Source: Tieghemiomyces parasiticus
Taxonomy: Eukaryota; Kickxellomycota; Dimargaritomycetes; Dimargaritales; Dimargaritaceae
Assembly (NCBI GenBank): GCA_027575765.1
Contig: JANBPT010000154.1
Span: 1 to 64,000 of the forward strand
Direction: 5' to 3'
DNA: 64,000 nt
This document shows positions 33,346 through 45,453 of the stretch, piece by piece. How positions within the stretch are numbered: position 1 is the stretch's first letter; every line of letters begins with the position of its first letter. The notes beneath the pieces are model-generated. The model saw only the letters and a program-made list of their open reading frames with translations, made no database searches and had not been told where the DNA came from. Both the position numbers and the translations under genes were made by a program.

Positions 33346-34724
33346 ATGGCTGACTACTTCGGTAGGTTGGCTTTGGGACGTTTCGCCTTGAGAGCTGTCT
33401 TGGTCAAGCCAGCGACTTTGGCACCCGTGTTAACTCGGGACCTGCCCTCTCGAACTCCTTGCTTGCATACCTGCTCAATCCTTGGAAGCCGAGCATAACC
33501 TCCAGCGACCCGAGGGTCCCTGCCGACCCGTACCGGCCCGGAGCGTCAACCCCGACATGTCGGATTTCTTTGCACCACGGGAGACGGAGGCCGACTCGAG
33601 CGAACCGACCCCTCGAAGCCAGCTCTTGACGGCGCTTAGGTAAGTTGCAGCAGAGTGGGATAGTATGTATACAACTCGGAAGGCGTCTGCTCTTTCGTAC
33701 CCTGCCTAGCTGTTCGTTGAAATGCCCTACATTATACTCGTAGCTATATGGCGATTCGACTCCCGCTTGCGAAACTCACACCTCGATCCGCCTTTCACAC
33801 TTTTCACCCTCCTTGTAGATTTTACCAAACTATGCAGGGTCAGTCTGCTGCCCCGGAGGATGGGCGAGACACGACGCTCGATAATTTGGTTTCTCAGTTG
33901 CTCGAGGAGGCGAGCTCGGGGTAAGTACGCGCCTCTCGACGATGCCGTCCAGGGGACGACGAGGTCACCTATTGTGTGCCACACATGAATACAGTCTAAA
34001 GTAGACTTACCGCTGCTTCGGACCTTGTAACTCACTGGTGGGTGCTTTTTTAAAAAAATCCTTACGTATCGCCGTTTTCTTGCAGGACGGGTGGACCGCC
34101 GCCGGCCTCGAGAAACTTCATCGAGCGACTCCCTCGCCTGCGCGTTTCGGAACAGCGGAAAGGTATTTATTATTCTACCTGGTTGCCGACGTCCTAGGTG
34201 ACTCGGGCCCACACAGATGGGTAGTTCCGCGGCTGGTACAAGTCTCAGCTAATGGTAGCTCATCAACGCCTACCGTTTCGGCCACCCGTCAACTCCAACG
34301 CGGCATTGAACTCCTTGTATAGACCAACCTTGCACCGTGTGCAAAGAAAAGTTTGGCGAAAGCGAAGAGCCCATTACCAAACTGCCCTGCACCCACGCCT
34401 TCCACCGTGCGTGTATCGTACATTGGCTCGAACTGGTAAGTTATCCACTATACCATCGTGCTTGTTTAACAAAGGAGTAGATTTGAAAAGCCCCTAAGGA
34501 CAGGTTATCAAAATCCCCAATTCTAATCCACGGATTACTCCTCCCCTAACGGATAACCAGTGTGATCAATCCGTGCGTGATACCATGGTTTATCTACTAT
34601 CCAGCACAACACCTGCCCGGCCTGCCGTACGGAGGTACCCTCCGAAGACCCGGCTTGGTTGGCCAAGAGGGCCGAAGAGGAACGGCAGGACGCAGAGAGC
34701 ATGCACAACCTCATGTTTGGCTGA
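33346..34724 (+). CDS. RNF181: RNF181-type RING-H2 E3 ubiquitin ligase
   Basis: Six exons: 33346-33361, 33489-33639, 33819-33920, 34086-34162, 34323-34435 and 34605-34724, all GT..AG with compatible phases, giving 192 residues. The first exon encodes only MADYF plus one base; joined to exon 2 it reads MADYFAEHN, matching the conserved MASYF-x-EH start of animal RNF181, which supports the start. Exons 3-4 carry LDNLVSQLLEEASSG and the linker SRNFIERLPRLRVSEQRK. The RING-H2 domain is in exons 5-6: CTVC, then PCTHAFHRACIVHWL, then CPAC, the C-x2-C / C-x-H-x2-H-x2-C / C-x2-C ligand set. The tail ESMHNLMFG parallels the animal C-terminus. RNF181-type enzymes transfer ubiquitin from an E2 to substrates; substrates here are unknown. 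A UBE2L3-type E2 gene lies 10 kb away. The gene converges on TDP1 with 139 bases between. Confidence 0.85.
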
Positions 34725-34863
34725 CCCGTGAAGGTCTCAACCCGGGTTGCCTTTGTCTATCCCGATCAATGATCAATTTCCTTTATTAACTTGTCTTAGC
34801 AACCATTACGTCGCTTGTAGTTAACAGTGAAAATACTTGACAGGAGAGTAAAGGCAATCAGGT

Positions 34864-37348
34864 CTACCCTTGATACTTGGAAGACATCCAAGGTTCGAGG
34901 GCCGGGTGGTACCGCAACAGAGGGTACTGGTACGGTACACGGAAACCGCCCCCGGTCTCTGGCGGATCCTTGTCAACGAACTGAACGATTCCCAGTTCGT
35001 AGTTGTTGAGCTGTAACTGCGTCCGGTTGGCAGCCTCGGTATCTCGCCCCTCTTCCTCTGAAGTAGCGGCCCTGGATTTTGTGTTAGAAGCTCCTCGCCG
35101 TTGGCAGAACGTGCCCCATGCCGATGGGGAAAGGTTATGGCTACCAGTATAAAACCACGCCGGGGACGAGGGGTCCATGACGGAGTCGCCCAAAGCTGGA
35201 TCGTGAAGGCGGGCCAGAAGGAGTTTTGAGTGCATAAGCCGACCCGGTCGGTGGGAAATACAGTCCGCGAGGCAGCGTTGGTAGTCGCCCAAATTGCGGT
35301 AAGCGTTTTCACTGCAGAAGAGCGAGCCGCCACCCGCCGGCCCAAAAATCGATTGCTGCACGGTTTCGAAGGAAGGATAGATAATGGAAAAGTGGTCTAT
35401 AAAGCAGGAATATGGTAAGCAAAGGGAAGGAGTGCAGCGCGGGACGCGAATCACGACAGTGGATGATGATAGGTAATGGATTAGCACACGGGTTGCAGTA
35501 GTCATTTTTTTGCGAGTATGGTATCAAAACCCTCCCTCACTTCAGGGCGGCGGTGGTTAAGCAATGGACAGGCCAGCAAGGGCCAAATATCATCCTGCTT
35601 GATCCACCTTCGCCAGGCCATTCTCCGGACGCCATTGAGTCATTGTGATTAAAAAAAAAACAGATCCAGGCCTATAGAGGGACGAAAATTATGGGGATGG
35701 GCCACGAGCCCAGAGAGAGTAGAGTTGAAAGTTACCTTGCATTCGTTCACGCTCAGCAGGGGGCACCGGTTTGTAGTCTGCAGCCTGGCCACACGCCGAT
35801 TTCAAGAATTTGGGGAGCCAGCTAGCTCCGATTTGACCCAGAGAGGACAGCTGGAGGAAGGTATCAATGAAGGCCAGATTAGCGTACTGCAATGGCTAAT
35901 GGTAGGCTGAGTTTTTAAAGCACGACATGGAGAACCATGCCCTCCCCTAATTAGCCACCGTCTCTTGCGCTCTCTGGGCTCCAATGGCTTCCTCGTGGAT
36001 GGTGGTGAGCGATTAACATGCGGCCTACCTGGTACTCGAGGTGTACTTGTCGAGGATCGAGCATGGGCTCGGTGGGATCGGTAGGGTCCTGCGCACGATG
36101 GTAGTGGTCGCGTACAACGTTACGAAGCCGGACTTGGCCGTAACTTGGTGTGCGGTCCAGAGGGTACGAACCCGGAACGGACGGTATCAAGTATCCCTAG
36201 GGGAAAATGAAGTCAATGGACGCATCAGAGCGGTAGGTGATTACAGCGGGTAAGGGAGTCAGTGTGTGTGATTTCGCAAGGGGCTGGGCGGCTTGCATGT
36301 GGCTTGAGCCCTCGCTTTCTAAGGGTCTCAAACCAAGGCCACGTATTAAAGGGGTCGCTTATGATGGGACACGGATTGCGTGTGTCGGTGTCTCTTCGAT
36401 GTTTCCCAAGCTTAGCAGACCGGTGGAAATTTTAGCACTTACTTTAGCATTAGAAAAATCATAGGCTCGCAACGTGGCGCGGACCTGTAGGGGCACGTCG
36501 CAATCGCCGAGAAACCGCTCGAGCGTGTGCGCAAACCCCTTGGGATCCGCAAGGCGATCATTTTCCGCTTCCGCGTCCAACTTTGGGAAATCTTGGCAAA
36601 ATACCGTGTTTTCCATCACGTCCCAGTCGTAAGCGATCAGGTTACCAGAACATACGGCGACACGCAGAAAATCCGGGAAGTAGAGTAGCATGAGTTTGGC
36701 GTGGAAGCAGGCGTATCGCGGGAAGGAGGGCATCTTGGGGTGGATGAGCATGGTGTTGGGGATGACCTTGACCGCCCCAGGAAGCTCGCCATGGTTAGCG
36801 CTCCAGTTTTTGACCAAGCAGATTGGAATGTCGGAGGGTAGTTTGGAGAGCAGCCAGGGCCGGTCAACCACGAAGGAGGTGAGGACAGCCTTTTGAAGGT
36901 GGGACTTGTCGAGAAGATCCTCGAGGCGAATACCTCCGTGGTCCGGGGAAGTTGCGAGGTAGTTGGGAAGTGTGGCGCCGGCCAGGAACCGCGGAGCATT
37001 CCGGGGGGGCGTAGGATTGGCCGGCGGCTTTTGGTGGTCGCCGCCAGTGCGCTTCACCTTGCGTGGTGGTGACGGGTGCTCGGGCGGATTAGCGGCCCGC
37101 CTACGGTTCTCGGCCGCCAACGCGACCTTGACTATGGTGGGACTGTTGGAAGGCGGAGTCTGAGCCGTAACGGCTAGCGGAGGCCGGCCGGTCGGAGTTG
37201 GGGAAGGCGCGGCCGAGCTGCCGCTACTGCTACTTTTCAGAAAGACTATTTCGTCGGGTATCTCCTCGTGGTCGCCAGTGTAGTGTGCCCATAAGTCCGG
37301 CGACGAGGTAATCTCGATGACCTCAGGCGGTCCCGGAGAGCTGGCCAT
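34864..37348 (-). CDS. TDP1: Tyrosyl-DNA phosphodiesterase 1
   Basis: Four exons on the minus strand: 37348-36443, 36196-36029, 35886-35736 and 35396-34864; phases fit and the product is 585 residues. TDP1 removes topoisomerase I peptides from DNA 3' ends in the nucleus, using two HxK...N half-sites of the phospholipase D fold. Site 1 is in exon 1 (CFHAKLMLLYFPDFLRVAV, then CSGN; His216, Lys218, Asn236). Site 2 is in exon 4 (LMHSKLLLA, then YTGSHNLSPSAWG; about His464, Lys466, Asn496). Exon 2 carries YLIPSVPGSY and GQVRLRNVV; exon 4 opens DHFSIIYPSFETVQ. The C-terminus has the EPWM element seen in the family. The first 110 residues are Pro/Ser-rich and disordered, with an acidic IEITSSPDLW motif. 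The ATG at 37348 was preferred over one at 37555 because the intervening 69 residues look like leader. All catalytic residues are present. Confidence 0.93.
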
Positions 37349-37947
37349 GGCGGGGCTAGGTGGTCGGGCTGGAAAAAAGTAGAACCTTACGCTACTGTCG
37401 GTGGAGCCCGCTGCTGACTGGCCAGGGCTGTTATTGTGAAACGCAAAAAAGGGAGGTTTTGAATGTGGAAGTGACGAAGGTCTAGGGCGGAATGCTACCA
37501 GCGACCCTGGGCGAAGAAGGTAGCCAGGCTGTCGAAGCCGACTGACCGACAGCATCGGAAATTCTATGAATAAATGAGCCTATACAAACCAGGGCCGTGT
37601 AAGGCAATGAGTGGGGGAGGGTCAGAGGGCGACCCAGTAAGGAAGAGGTGCACTCCGAGTGGCGGTTAGAGCTGATTGGCAAATGGCCAACAGTAGCATG
37701 GGAGGGCGCATAACCAACCCTTGGCGTCTAACTGGTTGCCAGCCCGCCATTCACGGTTTATTAAATTTTCGGGCGTCACAGCCCTTGTACGGGAAACTAT
37801 TAGTGGAATGGAATAGCCTACGATTTGCTAAGCTGCAGGTCGTTTGTCATTATAGACTGCTCCCCTACTCCACAAGCTACTGTGTATGTGCCTCATTTAC
37901 ATTATCAACCATTACACGGACCATTGGCGCCACTTCACTTCAATCTA
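37349..37947. promoter_or_regulatory. Divergent promoter region between TDP1 and the basic protein gene
   Basis: 599 bases between two outward-pointing start codons. I cannot point to specific sites. Confidence 0.5.
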
Positions 37948-38811
37948 ATGCCACGACTAAGCACAGTGGCCTCGGGCCACCGAGTCAGTCGATCTGATCT
38001 ATACGACGACCAGAACCGGGCTGCACTGGACGTGGACCCAGAAGCTGTCTCTGAATACAATCAGAGGATGCGGCAGCTGCTAGCTCTACCGACCGAATCG
38101 GTTGAGGATTCCGAGCTCATGGATGACGAAGAACCAAGTCCTGATCGGGACTCGGACGAGGAGTCTGTAGGGCAAGAGGTCTTCCGCTTGTTCGCCGGGG
38201 TGGCCGCCGTGAAGGTTGCTATTGAAGAGAAACCAGCGATCCGGACCAAGACTCCGAAGCGGGTCAAGACCGCAGAGGAGGAGGAGACCGAGAGGCTAGT
38301 ACGTATCGCAGATGCTGCCATTAGCGCTGAGCAAATTCAGCTCGAATCTCAAGTGCCCTGGGTAAGTTGCCCAACTGATTGGGACGACCACGTGCGAGTG
38401 TGGGGTGCCAATGTACCTGCAGAGGTTATGGTCAATGGCGTAGCTTGTAAGTTAGAGGCCTCTGGCAGCCACGATTGTCAAGGCTGTCCCGATAACTAGT
38501 AGACCCCTAACACGTCAGTCCTCCGCTACATTACATACTCGCACTTTCCTTACCAGGCCCAACACGCCTTTTCACATAAGGTTATCCAGGTTCCGGCGGA
38601 CCAACCTCCTTCGAAATCGCGACAGCGGCGGCTCCAGGAACGTAAGGCCCTTCGTAAACAAGGCAAACCTTTACCGCAGAAATCCACCATGCTGGTTCGG
38701 CCGCCCAAAGATATGCCTACACCCCCACGGCCAACGCGGGTTAAGCTACCCCCACGGATTCGGACCATCCAGTCCACTGACAACCCTAGCCTCATCCGTT
38801 TCGAGGATTAG
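37948..38811 (+). CDS. Basic/acidic nuclear-type hypothetical protein (possible DUF2011 family)
   Basis: Two exons, 37948-38361 and 38557-38811, phase 0 (donor TGG|GTAAGT, acceptor ACCAG), 222 residues. The middle holds a strongly acidic run (about 49-72: DSELMDDEEPSPDRDSDEES) followed at once by GQEVFRLFAGVAAVKV. An acidic stretch leading into an xFRLF core, with a PW element downstream (SQVPW at the exon junction) and a basic C-terminus (SRQRRLQERKALRKQGK, then VRPPKDMPTPPRPTRVKLPP), recalls the small fungal DUF2011 proteins of unknown role. The basic tail suggests a nuclear or nucleolar location. An upstream ATG at 37825 is in frame but adds a leader-like segment. Family assignment is tentative; the gene model itself is well supported by the splice phases and uniform composition. 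Confidence 0.7.
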
Positions 38812-39606
38812 GGGCGGTGGAAAGGTCGTGGGCTAGTTGCGTTAAATTGAACACGGCCTTTAGCGGCTTGAACCGGAACGGTGCGGGAGTGGCGGGGGGA
38901 ATAAAGGTATCGACAATTATTGTATATTTATAACTCGCCCGGGCTCTTGAAATGGCACTATGACCCTCTCTTCTCCCTGGTTTACCGCAAAGCACTCGCT
39001 ATTGGATGAACAATATCCAACTTTGAGCCCTACAATGGTTAAGTTGTGGGAAACCAATTAGGCGGCTGGCGAAGACAACCCACTGAGCAGGGGAAGATGC
39101 GTCAGAAACGATACCTGCCTGGCAACTTTGGCAGAGTAGACAAGACCAGGCTTCGTGCTGACCTAACCCGTCACGGGAAATGGTCTACATACGACAAGCC
39201 CATTAGTCACCTAACGTGAGGGCTTGTGCATATTCTACGACATGGAGGGGTGGGGGCCAAGAAGACTGCCACCTTGCCCCCCCTCCAACTGGCAGAGAGA
39301 CGGGATTCGTCGGTTCCATAGCAGCTATATTAATGAGGGAGCTAGGGGAATTTGCCTGGCCGCGTAACCCCACAAACTTCCCACCCTCTGCCCCTCTGTT
39401 TGAGCTTCTCGTTCCATCGACTGTGTCGCCTACTTTTACGCGTGTCAGCGGTAATCATTTCGCTTATATAACGCACACCATCCCGCCTTCTTTTGCAACG
39501 TGCCATCACACTACTGCCTATCTTTCCTCTATCAAATCGTCCACGCCTATCGTGTGTATTCTTGTCTGGCCTGTTTAGCAAGACTCTGACATTGCTTCAG
39601 CTGGCT
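38812..39606. other. Intergenic, upstream of the glutathione transferase gene
   Basis: 3' flank of the preceding gene, then a C/T-rich leader from about 39370 leading to the ATG at 39607. No gene is visible. Confidence 0.5.
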
Positions 39607-40753
39607 ATGAGCGACTTCACCAAGGCCGAGGCCACCCAAAAATGGGCTAACAAAAATGGCGAATTCAACCGACCGCCGTCGGCCTACCGCCACTGGATCA
39701 CCACGGACGCGGACGCACGGTTTCAGGCCGAGCCCGGTCGCTACCACCTCTACGCGTCCTACGGCTGCCCCTGGGCCCACCGTGCCATCATTGTCCGCGC
39801 CCTCAAGGGCCTTAAAGACGTAATTGGGCTTTCCATCCTCCACCCGGTTATCACCGATCAGGGCTGGAGGTTCGATAAGGAGCATGAATTTTCGGACACC
39901 GTCCTTGATCCTAATTACAACTATGATTACGCCAACCAGCTCTATTTCCAGGCCAACCCGCAACACGAGGGCCGGTTCACCGTCCCCATCCTGTGGGATA
40001 AGCGGGAGAAGACCATCGTGAACAATGAGAGCTCGGAAATCATCCGCATGCTTAACTCGGCCTTCAACGCGTACATCACCGACCCGGCCCAGTGTACCCT
40101 GGACCTGTACCCGGTGGAACTGCGCTCGGATATCGACGCGCTCAACGCGTGGGTCTACGACGACATCAACAACGGTGTATACAAGGCCGGGTTTGCCGAA
40201 CTTCAGCATGCCTACGAGACCAACTGCAGACAGGTATTCTCTGCCCTCGATCGCGTAGAGGCGATTCTGGGCGAGGGCGAGTTTCTAGTCGGGGGCCGGC
40301 TCACTGAAGCCGATATCCGGCTGTTTACAACCATCGTGCGGTTCGACGTGGCGTACTACGGCATTTTCAAGTGTAATATTAAGGCCATCGAGAAGGACTA
40401 CCCCCACATTCTGCGCTGGGCCCGCCGGGTGTACCAGGTGCCCAGCATCGGGGAAACCGTCCGGATTCCGCACATCAAGTATATTTACTACCGCGGTATG
40501 ACGACGCGGAACCCTACGGGCGTCGTGCCCTTAGGTAACGGGCCAGGTAAGTTTCCAAAAAGGCATCCCCCCCAAGCAGCAGGCTAACAGTGGCAAAATC
40601 GGGCTAGTCTGGATGTGCAGGGGCACAGAGAGGGGGCTGGGGACAGGACTCTTCGGCCGGCGGTAATTTAACCCTCTTCAGAGTCATTGCCTTCCATCAT
40701 ATCTACCCCTGCCAGATTTCGCATATCCTACAATCAAGCCCGGTTCCATTTGA
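39607..40753 (+). CDS. ECM4: Xi-class glutathione transferase / glutathionyl-hydroquinone reductase (Ecm4-like)
   Basis: The main exon, 39607-40546, encodes the whole enzyme. Family members reduce glutathionyl-hydroquinones and related adducts in the cytosol. The active-site motif is CPWAHR with Cys54, preceded by GRYHLYASYG; further hallmarks are HPVITDQGWRFD, FTVPILWDK and NNESSEIIRML in the thioredoxin-like domain, and EAILGEGEFLVGGRLTEADIRLFTT and YRGMTTRNPTGVVPLG in the helical domain. The open frame simply runs on to a stop at 40587, but at 40547 it meets a good donor (CCAG|GTAAGT). Splicing to the acceptor GCCAG at 40715 gives a short last exon (40716-40753) ending GPDFAYPTIKPGSI, 325 residues in all, which looks more like the family's ending than the read-through tail. 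An in-frame ATG at 39493 would add 38 residues, conceivably a mitochondrial form. Confidence 0.92.
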
Positions 40754-42044
40754 ACCTTCTTAATTCCTGTATTGACCGGTTGAATTGGCGAAGCCAGAAC
40801 GGGCCAGCAGCTCTAATATAGTGCTGTTACATACAAATTATTAAACTCTGTAGATGGATGGCCACCTGATTAGGGCATTAATCGAGGGTTGGTTATTGTT
40901 TTCTGGATCGTACTGAACATTGGACGTTTACTGAGACAAGGAAACGTCGTTCGTAACACTTTAAAATACTAATGAAACGCAGAAAGGTAAAGGGCGCTTA
41001 TAGGCCACGGGATCCCCAGGTGGTTGGCCTAGAACCGAAGAAGGAGCCCCTCCCCGGACCCCGCCCATCCGCAGGAGTCTAAAAATTCAATGGCCAAAAC
41101 TACGCCTGCCCAAGCCTGGGGTTGAATCGAGGCTGGCTACTGTCCCCCGTCTAAAAAATGCGAATGGGCGAGTGGCTGGTGACCGGAAACGGTGTCCGGC
41201 CGATAGAGGGCATCGCAATGGTGCATGGGGAGGAAAAAACTGGGAAAGCCGCGGCACACACCAACGCCGCCACTCCGCGTGATTAGCCATTTCTGTTGCG
41301 ATGTTCTGGACGTTTGGCAACCCCTCCTCCCGCGCCCCACTCCTCCTGTCTGCTCTCGCTCTCTCCCCCACTCACCCTCAACCCGTTGTTTTTTTTTTGC
41401 ACTCACGCGCGTGCGACGCTGCGACACTGCCATCCACTCTGCCGCTCTCTAGGCAATAGCCTCTTCCAACCAGCCCCCGTCCTTCGCTACGCCTCGTCGT
41501 GCCGGTTCTGCCTTCCGTGGACTCCACTGCCTTTTCGACTGTTCGAACGAGACCTCTTGTCCCCGTTACCCGGCTGTTCCGCATTTACACTTTAGTCATC
41601 CCTGTGAGCCTCTTGCATCTCTACTACCCCAGGTTTCAGCCCGACATATTTCTCATACGACCTTCGTAAGTGGTGTCCGCTTGCCTTGCGGCTCTCTGCC
41701 CACCGCCCTCTAGAGCCACAGTTACGGGACTGACCCCTCAACTTCCGGATATTCCCTACCGGCCAAGCAGTAGAGGCCCTCTAAACAGGGGCTACAGGGG
41801 CGATATTCCGGCCGTGTCCCTGGAGGCAGCCTCGTCTCGTCGCCAGCACTACTATGATGCCAGGTTGCACCGGCCAGACGTTGGATACGGGTCCAAATCC
41901 CCCCGGTTCCCACTCCCCTCGTTCCGCAGCATACCGGCCGGCCCGAACCGTATCTCATCACACGCCTACCCTATGTCTGTCTCCTAACGCTCATACCTTA
42001 ACCCTACAGGACCATATTGCAGCCAAATAGTGACATCGACTAAT
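40754..42044. other. Intergenic, leader region of the PARP-finger gene
   Basis: AT-rich in the first half, then C/T-rich on the plus strand (41280-41640) with a T10 run at 41389-41398. Frames of 60-105 codons occur on both strands but have no motifs. An untranslated first exon of the next gene could lie here. Confidence 0.5.
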
Positions 42045-43326
42045 ATGTCTTATTCTATCGAGGTACGTCCATGGCCAACTGTCAAGTGTACACGCTCCAA
42101 ACGTAGCGTTCGTAGACACTGCACATTGGTTGACCATGGCCCCGTTTTGGCCAATCACCATGGCCTCCATCACCCACTCGCCTATTAACCCCCCCCTTGC
42201 CCTCTGCCTCAATCTGACCCAACTCCGTCGCGCAGTATGCCTCCACTGCCCGGGCCAAGTGCAAGCATCCTTCCTGTCCGGACAAGACCATCCCCAAGGG
42301 CGCGCTGCGGTTCGCATCAATCGGCAATATTAAGGGGTTCGATACCAAGTTTTGGCGGCACTGGTAAGTTGGAGACGCCATCGTGAATGTCGAGCACTGT
42401 AAAGTTTTTAACATACCTAGACAAGCGACGGGCACCCCTGATTGGTGTCGACCTGTCTAAGCCCATCTTCTGACCTTTAGTATCCCCCAGGACTGCCCAT
42501 CAACACCCGCTTCGCCATCCATATCAGGGAATGCGTGACGCCAGCCATCCTCAAGAAGATCCCCGCTGCTGGATCCATCGAGGGCTTCGAGGACCTCACT
42601 GAGGAGGACCGTGAGCGTGTTCAAGCAGCCGTTCACCAGCAGCGCGAGGGGGAGGAGGAAGCCTCTGCTGGCCAGGACGTTGCCGAAGAGGAAGGGACAA
42701 ACAAAGAGGCTGTACAAGCCACGGCCGATCAGGGGACTAGTGAGACCGAGGCTGAAGAGGAACCGATCAAGCCGGTCCGCAAATCGAGCAGGACCAAGAA
42801 GGCACCGGCGATGGCTTCCGCAAATACCAAGGCGCCCGCCGCTTCTAAATCAACGCGGCCCAAGAGGGGCGGGGCCGCGAAGGCCGCCAGCCCCGCTGGG
42901 GATGAATCACCCGTGTCAGGTGATAGCAGCGAGGCCGTCCCCATGCGTGGTCGGGGACGAAAGCGCAAGGAATCCCCCGCCGAGACCAGTAGTGCCCCTG
43001 CAAAACCAACACGCAAGGGCGGCCGCGGCAAGAAGGCATTGAGCGCCACCGATGTCACGGACAACGATGACGTCCACAATGGTGAGGAGACGGCCCGGGC
43101 GGAGGAAGTGAAAAAACCGGTGCGCAAGGTCGGTCGCCCCAAGAAGGCGGTGGCGACGTCGGCCAGCCCCAAGTCGGCCCCCAAGGATGGTCCTGAACTG
43201 CCCGACGTGGCAACTGCAGAAAAGGACAAGGAGGCGAACGATGGCAGTGGCGAATCCTCACTGCCCCCAGCCAAGGCTAAAAAGGTGCCGGCTAAGCGCG
43301 GCCGGCCCCGTAAGAAGACCGTCTAA
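42045..43326 (+). CDS. PARP-type zinc finger protein with AT-hook-like basic tail
   Basis: Three exons: 42045-42062, 42236-42363 and 42528-43326, giving 314 residues. The finger is split over all three. YASTARAKCKHPSC follows the first six residues, with IPKGALRFAS and GNIKGFDTKFWRHW after it; the join W|E then yields HWECVTPAIL. The probable ligands are Cys15, Cys20, His48 and Cys51, the C..C..H-x2-C set of the PARP/ligase III finger that recognises DNA breaks; the first pair is spaced by four instead of the usual two residues. A SIEGFEDLTEEDRERV segment follows, as in the family. Residues from about 100 on are Lys/Ala/Pro-rich with repeated AT-hook-like words (RGRKRK, KVGRPKK, KRGRPRKK at the very end), implying minor-groove DNA binding. 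There is no catalytic PARP domain. Nuclear location is inferred. Confidence 0.85.
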
Positions 43327-44218
43327 ACCTGATGCCTAGCCTGCCCAATACTGTGGTGTTATGTTTTTATCTGGGGAGCATGTCCCCCCCCGCGAGCCCA
43401 TCCTTCCAGTAACTTTTGTTTTATAGTTCGGTTGTCACGCTTTGAATTAATCAGTGTTTTACAGTGGAATATTTGGGGTTTAACAGACTTACAGGCTTGT
43501 CAGATGTGCCCTTGTAGGAAATATAGGTGATTTCGTTTCGATCTGGTTGAATAAATGAAGTGTTTATCTAATCATTGTCCAAATGGTTAGCCACACTAGG
43601 GTACTGTGACCCAAGTCTGGCCAGTGACGTTCGTCCCATACAGAGCATTTGCAGCGGTTGAAACACGGTTCTGTGTCCATCTCCCTCAACGAAAAATTAT
43701 GTGTACGATCAACAGATAGGGAGCCCAGGACCTGAGACCGAAGTCAAGTAATCGATAGGTCACTACTCCCCACATCTGCTGACAGCGTGGCGACTACACT
43801 CGATGTCACAATAGCGATGGGTAGGACGGTGTCCCCATGTCTTAAGCCTTCCAACAGGTGGGGTATTGTGCGAAACCCTCGCTTGCCAAACCGACGTTTC
43901 GGCCACTACAAAGGAGCTTCCATTCGAGCGTCACCCTGGCGGACGGTTCTACAGTGGTGGAGAACAGCCCAGGGGAGGAAGCCCGGGACTGCGAACATTG
44001 AGTGCCCAGGCGGCACCAGCCTCGAGGTTGGCTCATGGCCGCTTTCCCCTCCCCTTTTATCCACTTTCTTGCTCGCCCCATCCATACTTGACTCCCATCC
44101 CTAGATTCTGTTTCTGTCTCATCTCAGGCTCGACAGTTCACCTTGCGCACTCTACTTTCCTCACAAATAGTCAAAAAGACGCCGTTTAACCGTCCCGGTG
44201 ACCTCATTGCTAGCCACC
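43327..44218. other. Intergenic between the PARP-finger and E2 genes
   Basis: Contains an AT-rich 3' flank and a C/T-rich leader (44040-44170) before the E2 start. Frames at 43787-44189 have no recognisable features. Confidence 0.5.
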
Positions 44219-45453
44219 ATGTCTACCCGCCGTTTGCAATTTGTAAGTGATAGGCATGGCGAGAGATATACGGCATCCTAGGCGGAAGTGAATCGGTTGC
44301 GTCGGAGGTCGCAGCGAGATGACCACCCCCCTAAGTCCTATGAGCGACGCCACGGTTAACTCTCTAAGTCGTGGGACGCTAATATCGATCCTTTATCTTC
44401 GCTCATTGACAACCCTCCCAAACACACAGGAATATGCCGCGCTACAAAAGGACCCTATTCCGGGGTTCACGGTGGAACTGGAGAACGATTCAGTCGTCCA
44501 GTGGAGAGGTAGGTCCTCGCCGGATTGTCAAGAATATGATTGTGCAGTCGGAGTCGCACGAGAATTGCGAATCGAATATGTATCCTAACTGCACTTTACT
44601 TCTTTGCCCTTTTTTCTATTTGACCTATTGCCCACTAGTGATCATGACCGGCAAGGTAAAGTGTACAGAGATCAACTGGGGCCGTAGCCTGCTGCCCATG
44701 GGACAAGGTGTAGGGTTTAATCAAACCGTCTGGAAGAGGTGGTGGCGTCCCAATACTAACCCCCTATATCATATTGCCACTACCACCCACTTTTTGCGCC
44801 ATTCGCTTCAACAGGAAGGAACTCCTTATGCTGGTGGAAAGTTCCTCATCTCCGTGGATTGCTCCGACAGCTACCCGTTTAAGGCCCCGAAGGTAAAAGT
44901 GCCAGGAGCCCCCATGGCCGTTCAGCGGGTGCCGCTGGTTTCATTATGCCTACCAGTAGCCGCGCTTGAGCGATACTAACCCTATGTAGCCGCTACAACC
45001 CTTTGGTATGCGTTGATGTATCCTGTCGACAGGTCCTGTTTAAGACCCGCATTTACCACCCCAACGTGGATTACGAGTCGGGTGAGGTCTGCCTCAGCCT
45101 TACCCGTGAGGGTAGCTGGAAGCCCACCATCAAAGTGGCCGATCGTAAGTAACACCGCTTTAACCTCCTTTCTCTAGTGAGGGGGTTGGGAATGCACTGC
45201 CAAGTGACGAGCTGCATTGTTTTGCGAAACGACTCTAGCTACCGACCCCCCCTCACTGATTGCATACTCTAATTGTTCCTTAACACCTACCCCACACTCG
45301 TCGACAGTAATCGCGGACATTGCGCACCTCATTGATAACCCCAACCTCGATACGCCCCTGATCGAATCAGCAGCCAAGCTATATACCAGCAGCCGGCAGG
45401 AGTACGACGCCAACGCAAAGGAATGGACGAAACTCTACGCCCAAACGTACTAG
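44219..45453 (+). CDS. UBE2L3: Ubiquitin-conjugating enzyme E2, UBE2L3/UbcH7-type
   Basis: Six exons: 44219-44242, 44430-44508, 44639-44655, 44815-44892, 45033-45144 and 45308-45453. All are GT..AG with matching phases and give 151 residues, against 154 in human UBE2L3. The third exon is only 17 bases. Key elements are GFTVELENDSVVQWRVIMTG, EGTPYAGGKF, SYPFKAPKV, the HPN motif at 75-77, and the catalytic Cys86 in GEVCLSLTREGSWKP, the same residue number as in UBE2L3. The C-terminus (AKEWTKLYA) parallels the human AEEFTKKY ending. The enzyme carries ubiquitin as a thioester for RING-HECT-hybrid and HECT E3 ligases. The type assignment rests on overall alignment; a generic UBC4-like E2 is less likely because of the C-terminal helix. 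No disabling change is seen. Confidence 0.9.
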
